Of a stretch of DNA of 64,000 nt, positions 58,630 through 64,000 are shown piece after piece; the stretch's first letter is position 1; each line of letters begins with the position of its first letter. The stretch covers positions 558,001 to 622,000 of the forward strand of contig NZ_LR778301.1 in NCBI RefSeq assembly GCF_902813185.1, read 5' to 3'. A model generated the notes under the pieces. That model ran no database searches, was not told the DNA's origin, and was given only the letters and a program-made list of their open reading frames with translations. This DNA comes from Denitratisoma oestradiolicum (lineage in GTDB: Bacteria; Pseudomonadota; Gammaproteobacteria; Burkholderiales; Rhodocyclaceae). Made by a program: the position numbers and the translations under genes.

Positions 58630-59136
58630 TCAGCGTCTGACTGCCTTCAATATGCCCCGCAAGATCTCGATGGGAGCCGGCGGGCAGCCTGGCACCGTCA
58701 CATCCACCGGAATGACATTGGCGACTGCCCCCCGGCAGGCGTAGTTCTCGCCGAAGATGCCGCCGTCGCAGCCGCAGTCGCCGACGGCCACCACCAGCCG
58801 GGGTTCCGGGGTGGCATCAAAGGTGCGGCGCAGGGCCATTTCCATGCTGCTGGTGACCGGGCCGGTCACCAGCAGCAGGTCGGCGTGGCGGGGGCTGGCG
58901 ACGAATTTGATGCCCAGTCCCTCGATGTTGTAGTAGGGGTTGTTGAGGGCGTGGATTTCCAGTTCGCAGCCGTTGCAGGAGCCCGCATCCACCTGGCGGA
59001 TGGTCAGGGCCTGGCCCAGGATTTCCAGTATCTCCCGCTGAATGCGCTCGGCCTCTTCCCCCTCGTCTTCCTCGGAGAGGGGCGCCGCTTCGGTGGGTAT
59101 GCCGGCGTGCAGGATCTGTTTGAGGATCTTCCACAT
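58630..59136 (-). CDS. hyfI: Hydrogenase-4-like small subunit (HyfI/NuoB family)
   Basis: A 168-residue small subunit of a group-4-hydrogenase/complex-I-like enzyme. It keeps the four cysteines expected to bind the proximal 4Fe-4S cluster: two in DAGSCNGCELEIHAL (near 54 and 57), one in VAVGDCGCDGG (near 119-121) and one in VPGCPPAPIEIL (near 150). The N-terminal 45 residues are acidic (EEDEGEEAERIQ). The start overlaps the large-subunit stop as TGATG (59138-59134), so both are translationally coupled. It is the last gene of the operon; hyfH, usually between G and I in E. coli, is absent. Confidence 0.92.
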   Translation of the reverse strand: MWKILKQILHAGIPTEAAPLSEEDEGEEAERIQREILEILGQALTIRQVDAGSCNGCELEIHALNNPYYNIEGLGIKFVASPRHADLLLVTGPVTSSMEMALRRTFDATPEPRLVVAVGDCGCDGGIFGENYACRGAVANVIPVDVTVPGCPPAPIEILRGILKAVRR

Positions 59137-60689
59137 CAGAGGTCGTGTCCCGAATAGCTGAGGTTGAAGGACTTGTTGATCAGGGGGAAGTCCGGAACGA
59201 TGTTGCCCATCACCGCGTGTTCCAGCACCGGCCAGTTCTGCCAGGAAGGGTCGTGGCAGTGGCAGCGGCCCAGGCGGCCGGTCTCGCCCTTCAGTTCCAG
59301 GGCCACCAGGATTTCGCCGCGCCAGCCTTCCACCCAGCCGGCGCCCACCGCGTCGTGGGCGGGCAGGCTCACGACGGCCCGGGTCTCGCCGGCGGGCAGC
59401 CGGGCCAGTATCAGACGCATCAGGCGCAGGGACTCCAGTACTTCCTCGAAACGCACCGTCACCCGGGCGGCCACATCGCCGTTGCGGTGGGTCGCCATCC
59501 TGACTTCCAGGCTGTCGTAGGGCGCCCAGGGCTGGTCGCAGCGCAGGTCCGCGGACTGGGCGCTGGCTCGGCCCGCCAAACCGGTGAGGCCGAGGCGGGC
59601 GGCCAGTTCCGGCTTGACCCGGCCGGTGCCGATGAAGCGGTCCTGGAGTCCGGAATGTTCGTCATAGACGATGCGCAGGGCCAGCACTTCCCCTTCGATA
59701 CCGTCGCATTGACGCAGCAGCGCCTGGAGGGCGCCTGGACTCGGGTCCAGAGCGACGCCGCCGGGCACGACGCAGTCCATCATCAGGCGATGGCCGAAGG
59801 CTATTCGGGAGAGGCGCAGCCAGTCCTCCCGCAGCCGGGAAAACTGGGCCAGACCGAAGGCCAGGGCGGCGTCGTTGCCCAGGGCGCCCAGGTCCCCCAG
59901 GTGGTTGGCGACCCGCTCCCGCTCCAGCAGCAGCGCCCGCAACCACTGGGCACGTTCCGGTATTTCGCAGCCGCAGGCGGATTCCAGGGCCATGCAGTAG
60001 GCCCAGGCGTGGGCCACCGTGCTGTCGCCGGAAACCCGCCCCGCCAGGCGGTGGGCCTCCAGGGGCGGCAGTTGGGTGAAGCGCTGCTCGATGCCCTTGT
60101 GGGTGTAGCCCAGGCGTTCCTCCAGGCGCAGCACCTTCTCGCCCACCACGGAAAAACGGAAATGGCCCGGCTCGATGATGCCGGCATGCACCGGACCCAC
60201 GGGAATTTCATGGACGCCTTCGCCCTCGACGCGGACGAAGGGATAGTCGGTCGCTTCCCGGGCGGGGCCGGCCGCCGTGGACAGGGTGCTGGCCCGCAGA
60301 GGCAGATAGTGTTCCGGCCAGGCGCCGTGGGCCAGCCAGGGACGGCGATCGGCGGCATCTTCCGGGGCGATGCCGAGCAGGTCGGCCGCGGCCCGCTGCA
60401 TGCGGCTGGCAAAGGGGTAGAGGGGTGTCAGGTCGGGGAAGGCGCCGCCCTGGTCCAGGGACAGATCGAGCCAGAGCAGACCGCCCTGGGTGCCGTAGGC
60501 GGCGGAGACCGCCAAGTCGGGGGCTGACGCCGATCCCCGGTCGCTGCCCCACAGGGCCACCAGCCGACCACCCGCCGCCGCCACGTTCCGGGCGGCGGCC
60601 AGCCAGGTGTCGCGATCCACCGTGCTGCGCCAGATGGGCAGGGGCGCGGTCAGACGCAGGGGATCGAGTTCCAGTTCGTCGATACGCAT
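59136..60689 (-). CDS. hyfG: Hydrogenase-4-like large subunit (NuoCD/HyfG family) lacking nickel-iron cysteines
   Basis: A 517-residue protein with a NuoC-like N-terminal part (about 1-150) fused to a NuoD/HyfG-like part. The latter opens GPVHAGIIEPGHFRFSVVGE. Where true hydrogenases have RVCGICG it reads RVSGDSTVAHA (near residue 218), and where they end with DPCxxC it reads CHDPSWQNWPVLEHAVMGNI. All four [NiFe] ligand cysteines are therefore missing, so no hydrogen activation is expected. This is the diagnostic of Ehr (energy-converting hydrogenase-related) complexes. An R1/R3 repeat gap separates it from hyfF upstream. Confidence 0.92.
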   Translation of the reverse strand: MRIDELELDPLRLTAPLPIWRSTVDRDTWLAAARNVAAAGGRLVALWGSDRGSASAPDLAVSAAYGTQGGLLWLDLSLDQGGAFPDLTPLYPFASRMQRAAADLLGIAPEDAADRRPWLAHGAWPEHYLPLRASTLSTAAGPAREATDYPFVRVEGEGVHEIPVGPVHAGIIEPGHFRFSVVGEKVLRLEERLGYTHKGIEQRFTQLPPLEAHRLAGRVSGDSTVAHAWAYCMALESACGCEIPERAQWLRALLLERERVANHLGDLGALGNDAALAFGLAQFSRLREDWLRLSRIAFGHRLMMDCVVPGGVALDPSPGALQALLRQCDGIEGEVLALRIVYDEHSGLQDRFIGTGRVKPELAARLGLTGLAGRASAQSADLRCDQPWAPYDSLEVRMATHRNGDVAARVTVRFEEVLESLRLMRLILARLPAGETRAVVSLPAHDAVGAGWVEGWRGEILVALELKGETGRLGRCHCHDPSWQNWPVLEHAVMGNIVPDFPLINKSFNLSYSGHDL

Positions 60690-60693
60690 GGTC

Positions 60694-60760
60694 TTAACGT
60701 GGAAAAAGCGGGGCCGGAGCCGATGGGTAGCCCCGCCCCGGAGCGGGGGGCGGTCGATTT
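60694..60760. repeat. GC-rich intergenic repeat, family R1, short copy
   Basis: GGAGCCGATGGGTAGCCCCG and a following C/G hairpin match the 3' half of the R1 copies at 11105-11205 and 37300-37390. It lies between hyfF and hyfG, inside what should be one operon. Confidence 0.65.
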
Positions 60761-60791
60761 GCCTTCAGGGATACGCTGAACAAGTCCCCAT

Positions 60792-60852
60792 GCGTCATTC
60801 CGGCGAACGCCGGAATCCAGGAACTGGACACCGGCCTTCGCCGGTGTGACGG
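60792..60852. repeat. Paired palindromic repeat (REP-like, family R3), copy 3, inverted
   Basis: TTCCGGCGAACGCCGGAA (60798-60815) then CACCGGCCTTCGCCGGTG (60829-60846), the reverse order of copies 1 and 2. It sits in the 222-base hyfF-hyfG gap and could form stable mRNA hairpins between the two coding regions. Confidence 0.82.
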
Positions 60853-60911
60853 ACTTATAAATGTTTCCTTAGCGTATTTCATGGACAGGGGGGAATTGAC
60901 TTCCATGAGCG

Positions 60912-62366
60912 CTAGCTCCCGAGCATGCGGGCCGCCTGGCGGTACCAGGTGTCCAGGTAGGGCGGTATGTACAGGCCCAGCATCAGGCCCAGGGCCAGGT
61001 GGACAAAGACGGGCAGCAGGGCGGGCGGGTGGGCCAGGGGCTTGACCGAGGTCTCGCCGAAGACCATGGGCTGGACCCGGCCGAAGACGGCGGCGAAGGC
61101 CACGCCCAGGGCCAGCAGAAGGAAGGGCGTGGCCCAGGGTTGCTCGCGCATGGCGGTGGTGAGGATCAGGAACTCGCTGGCGAAGACGCCGAAGGGGGGC
61201 ATGCCGAGAATGGCCAGGGAGCCCAGCATCAGGCCCCAGCCCACGGTGGGATTGACCTTGATCAGGCCCCGGATCTCGTCCATCAACTGGGTGCCGGCCT
61301 TCTGGGTGGCATGGCCGACGGCGAAAAAGATCGACGATTTGATCAGGGAATGCACCGTCATGTGCAGCAGGCCGGCGAAGTTGGCGACGGGGCCGCCCAT
61401 GCCGAAGGCGAAGGTCATCAGCCCCATGTGCTCGATGGAGGAGTAGGCGAACATGCGCTTGACATCCTTCTGCCGGGAGAGGAAGAAGGCGGCGGTTACC
61501 ACCGAGAGCAGGCCGAAGGCCATCATCAACTGGCCGGCCAGGGGCGTGCCGAGGGCGCCGTCGGTCAGCACCTTGCAGCGCAGGACGGCGTAGAGAGCCA
61601 CGTTCAGCAGCAGGCCCGAGAGCACCGCCGAGACCGGGGTCGGCCCCTCGGCGTGGGCGTCGGGCAGCCAGTTGTGCAGGGGCACCAGGCCCACCTTGGT
61701 GCCGTAGCCGATGAACAGGAAGGCAAAGGCCAGGGTGATGATGTTGGGATCGAGCTGCTCCTTGACCGCGTCCAGATTGGACCACAGCAGGGCGCCGCCC
61801 TCGGCGCCGAGCACCTTTTCCGCCGCCATGTAGAGCAGCACGGTGCCGAACAGGGCCTGGGCGATGCCGACGCCGCAGAGGATGAAGTATTTCCAGGCCG
61901 CCTCCAGGCTGGCGGCGGTGCGATAGACGCTCACCAGCAGCACCGTGGTGAGGGTCGCCGCTTCCATGGAAACCCACAGCACACCCATGTTGTTGGTCAT
62001 CAGAGCCACCAGCATGGTGAAGCTGAACAACTGGTACATGCTGTGATAGAGCCGCAGGCGGCGCGGCGTCATCTTGCCGTGGTCGCGCTCCACCCGCATG
62101 TAGGGCCGCGAGAAAATGGCGGTGGTGAGACCGACGAAGGCGGTCAGGCTGACCAGGAAGGCGTTCAGCGGATCGATGAAGAATTCCTTGTTCCAGGCGA
62201 AGAGGTGCCCCGCCGAGATGACCTGGACGGTCAGGGCGCAGGCGGCCAGGAAGGTGCCCAGGCTGAAGCCGACATTGATGTCCCGTGCCACGTCTCGATG
62301 CCCGGTGAAGGCCAGCACCGCGCTGCCGAGGAGGGGAATGCCGAGGACGAGAAGCAGTGTCTCCAA
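60912..62366 (-). CDS. hyfF: Hydrogenase-4-like antiporter subunit (HyfF/NuoL-M-N family)
   Basis: A 484-residue membrane protein with about 13-14 hydrophobic helices, related to the proton-pumping subunits of complex I. Pump residues are visible: Glu in VLWVSMEAATLTTVLL (TM5 type), Lys in FIGYGTKVGLVPLHNWLPDA, and the Lys/His helix LIKSSIFFAVGHATQKAG. The start is TTG 62366, one base after the hyfE stop (TGA-A-TTG); no ATG is closer. It should move protons or sodium ions coupled to redox chemistry in the peripheral arm. The 3' side is separated from hyfG by repeats. Confidence 0.92.
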   Translation of the reverse strand: METLLLVLGIPLLGSAVLAFTGHRDVARDINVGFSLGTFLAACALTVQVISAGHLFAWNKEFFIDPLNAFLVSLTAFVGLTTAIFSRPYMRVERDHGKMTPRRLRLYHSMYQLFSFTMLVALMTNNMGVLWVSMEAATLTTVLLVSVYRTAASLEAAWKYFILCGVGIAQALFGTVLLYMAAEKVLGAEGGALLWSNLDAVKEQLDPNIITLAFAFLFIGYGTKVGLVPLHNWLPDAHAEGPTPVSAVLSGLLLNVALYAVLRCKVLTDGALGTPLAGQLMMAFGLLSVVTAAFFLSRQKDVKRMFAYSSIEHMGLMTFAFGMGGPVANFAGLLHMTVHSLIKSSIFFAVGHATQKAGTQLMDEIRGLIKVNPTVGWGLMLGSLAILGMPPFGVFASEFLILTTAMREQPWATPFLLLALGVAFAAVFGRVQPMVFGETSVKPLAHPPALLPVFVHLALGLMLGLYIPPYLDTWYRQAARMLGS

Positions 62367-62367
62367 T

Positions 62368-63042
62368 TCAGTCTTCCTTGAGCTTTTCCAGGTGGCGAAT
62401 GTCGAGGCTGTCGAACTGCTCGCGGATCTGGAACATGAACACGCCGAGGATCAGGATGCCCACCAGCACGTCCAGGGCGATGCCCAGTTCCACCACCATG
62501 GGCATGCCGTAGGTGGCGGAAGTGGCGGCGAAGAACAGGCCGTTCTCCATGGAGAGGAAGCCGATCACCTGGGGCACCGCCTTGGAGCGGGTGATCATCA
62601 TCATGAAGGAGAGCAGCACGCAAGCCAGGGCGATGCCCAGGGTGCCGTGGGCGATGGTGGTGGAGAGCTGGGAGATGGGGCGGGCCAGGTGGAAGGCGAA
62701 CATCACCAGCACGATGCCGATCAGCATGGTGGTGGGGATGTTGACCAGGGTCTCCACGTCCCAGCGCACATTCAGCCGGGTGATGACCCGGTGCAGCAGC
62801 AGGGGGATCAGGATCACCTTGAGGGCCAGGGTGATGGCGGCGGAGACGTACAGATGGGGCTGGTGGGTCAGGTAGCCGACGATGACGGTCGCCGCCACCA
62901 GGGTAACGCCCTGGGCGGTGAACAGGTGGATCAGGGAAAGTATCCGCCGCTGGGAGATCATGGCGAAGGCCAGCATCAGCAGAATCGCCGCCAGGAGGTT
63001 GATGAACTGGGCCATCAGGCCGCTGATCTGTCCGCTCATCAT
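62368..63042 (-). CDS. hyfE: Hydrogenase-4-like membrane subunit HyfE (NuoK-like)
   Basis: A 224-residue membrane protein with about seven hydrophobic helices; the C-terminal half contains the NuoK-like pattern with glutamates in membrane helices (IGFLSMENGLFFAATS and MVVELGIALDVLVGIL). These glutamates line the ion path in complex I relatives. Two adjacent ATGs (63042 and 63039) are possible starts. It is 1 base from hyfF downstream and 181 bases from hyfC upstream, where repeat copy B is inserted. Confidence 0.9.
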   Translation of the reverse strand: MMSGQISGLMAQFINLLAAILLMLAFAMISQRRILSLIHLFTAQGVTLVAATVIVGYLTHQPHLYVSAAITLALKVILIPLLLHRVITRLNVRWDVETLVNIPTTMLIGIVLVMFAFHLARPISQLSTTIAHGTLGIALACVLLSFMMMITRSKAVPQVIGFLSMENGLFFAATSATYGMPMVVELGIALDVLVGILILGVFMFQIREQFDSLDIRHLEKLKED

Positions 63043-63052
63043 CCTACGCCGG

Positions 63053-63180
63053 ACCAGCCGGAACCAAACAAGAGAAGCTTCGATGGAGAGTCATGCTGCC
63101 TGGCCAAAAAAGCGAATTGAGGCCCGCCCCCTCCCGACCTCCCCCTCGCGGGGGAGGCGACTGTATTGGCGCGCTTCGCT
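63053..63180. repeat. GC-rich intergenic repeat, copy B (inverted relative to copy A)
   Basis: Nearly identical in reverse complement to about 5425-5540, with roughly seven differences in 112 bases. It includes the hairpin CCCCCTCGCGGGGGAGG. It lies between hyfC and hyfE. Both copies contain the same short open frame starting with MESHAAWP (here on the plus strand, ATG 63083). Confidence 0.85.
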
Positions 63181-63223
63181 CGAAATTCTTCTCACGATTT
63201 GTCATGACTTGACCGATTAGTGA

Positions 63224-64000
63224 CTAGACACCTAGCAGGATGTTGACCAGCATGCCGATCACCGCCAGCAGGAAGGCGGTGGCGAGAAATTCCGGGACGC
63301 GGAAGATGCGCATCTTGGCGCTCATGGCCTCCAGGCCGGCCAGCAGGGCGCCGCCGATGGCCAGCTTGAAGACCAGGGCCGGCAAGGCCAGGAGCAGGGC
63401 CAGGGGCGCCTGGGCCTCGGCCACGCCCCAGGGAAAGAACAGGGCCAGGCCGATGCAGGAATAGGCGAAGAGCTTCAGGCTCGCGGCCCACTCGAGCAGG
63501 GCCAGGTGGCGGCCGGAATATTCCAGGATCAGGGCCTCGTGGATCATGGTCAGTTCCAGATGGGTGGCCGGGTTGTCCACCGGCACCCGGGCGTTCTCCG
63601 CCAGGGACACCATGGTGAAGGCCACGCCGGCGAAGGCCAGACTGGGATAGATCGCCAGGTTGCGGTGGGCCAGGGTCTCGACGATGGTGGTGAGGGACGT
63701 GGACTTGGAAATCAGGGAGGCGGAGAACAGCACCATCAGCAGGGCCGGCTCGGCCAGGAAGCCGATCAGCATTTCGCGTCGGGCGCCCAGGCTGCCGAAG
63801 GCGGTGCCGATGTCCATGGCGGCGAGAGAGATGAACACCCGGGCCAGGGCAAACAGGCCCACCAGGGCGATGGCGTCCGCCGCCGGCGCCAGGGGCAGGT
63901 CGGTGGATAGGGTGGGAATGATGGCGCTGGCCAGGGCCATGCAGCCGAACACCACATAGGGGGCCAGACGGAACAGGGGCGAGGCGTGTTCGGCCAGCAC
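63224..64000 (-). CDS. hyfC: Hydrogenase-4-like membrane subunit HyfC (NuoH family), 5'-truncated by window edge
   Basis: The frame is open to the window end, so the start lies beyond base 64000; 258 residues are visible of about 315 expected. Multiple hydrophobic helices and the NuoH hallmarks are present: AMDIGTAFGSLGARREMLIG, the LAENARVPVDNPATHLELTM loop and EYSGRHLALLEWA. NuoH-type subunits join the peripheral arm to the antiporter chain and form the quinone site in complex I. hyfB is expected further upstream. Stop is at 63224-63226. Confidence 0.92.
   Translation of the reverse strand: MLAEHASPLFRLAPYVVFGCMALASAIIPTLSTDLPLAPAADAIALVGLFALARVFISLAAMDIGTAFGSLGARREMLIGFLAEPALLMVLFSASLISKSTSLTTIVETLAHRNLAIYPSLAFAGVAFTMVSLAENARVPVDNPATHLELTMIHEALILEYSGRHLALLEWAASLKLFAYSCIGLALFFPWGVAEAQAPLALLLALPALVFKLAIGGALLAGLEAMSAKMRIFRVPEFLATAFLLAVIGMLVNILLGV

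Noticed and set aside
59136..60689. Calling the large subunit a functional [NiFe] hydrogenase
   Set aside because: All four metal-ligand cysteine positions are replaced, and no maturation genes are in the window.

Overview
The window looks like a piece of a high-GC betaproteobacterial chromosome, probably from the Rhodocyclales or Sterolibacteriaceae area. This is inferred from gene content and order (icd-csp-clpS-clpA, rpe-gph-trpE, yhdP-nit-tldD, paired cyanophycin synthetases) and from uniformly G/C-ending codons. No rRNA, tRNA, CRISPR, transposase or phage gene was seen.

Layout. 1-5.3 kb: the end of an exonuclease III gene, a four-gene membrane-protein operon (DUF883/YqjE/YqjK/LETM1-like), the cobalamin nucleotide-loop genes cobU<->cobS-cobC, a second exonuclease III and a PilZ protein. 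5.5-11.1 kb (minus strand): oligopeptidase A, an HSL-type esterase, purC, a quinone oxidoreductase and a secreted DUF192 protein. 11.2-19.0 kb: a cyanophycin locus. A DUF1854 protein and a zinc-ribbon ABC exporter diverge from two tandem cyanophycin synthetases; the first has a broken, shortened Mur-ligase half and the second is complete. 19.0-31.5 kb: central carbon control and proteostasis. rluE and aceK diverge from a monomeric isocitrate dehydrogenase followed by a dimeric one that keeps the AceK phosphorylation serine; then csp, clpS-clpA, rhlE, and isocitrate lyase behind an AT-rich palindromic control region. 31.6-37.3 kb: an unknown secreted protein, an enoyl-CoA hydratase, thiC and a periplasmic alpha-carbonic anhydrase with an N-terminal extension. 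37.5-41.7 kb: trpE, gph and rpe, then apaG and a small unknown protein. 41.9-53.6 kb: tldD/EthD/nitrilase/yhdP diverging from glnE, argJ and dusC. 53.7-58.4 kb: a 1566-residue RTX-type subtilase of visibly lower GC. 58.6-64 kb: an operon for a group-4-hydrogenase-like membrane complex (HyfC, E, F, G, I) whose large subunit lacks the nickel-iron cysteines and which has no HyfH ferredoxin. This matches energy-converting-hydrogenase-related (Ehr) complexes.

The genes fit an aerobic or facultative organism that lives partly on acetate or fatty acids (glyoxylate bypass under AceK control), stores nitrogen as cyanophycin, controls glutamine synthetase through GlnE, and carries an ion-translocating complex of unknown electron chemistry. 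Intergenic gaps are seeded with three families of short GC-rich repeats, including one near-identical pair about 57.5 kb apart in opposite orientation. The two most interesting systems are the Ehr-type complex and the cyanophycin module with its half-dead synthetase partner.
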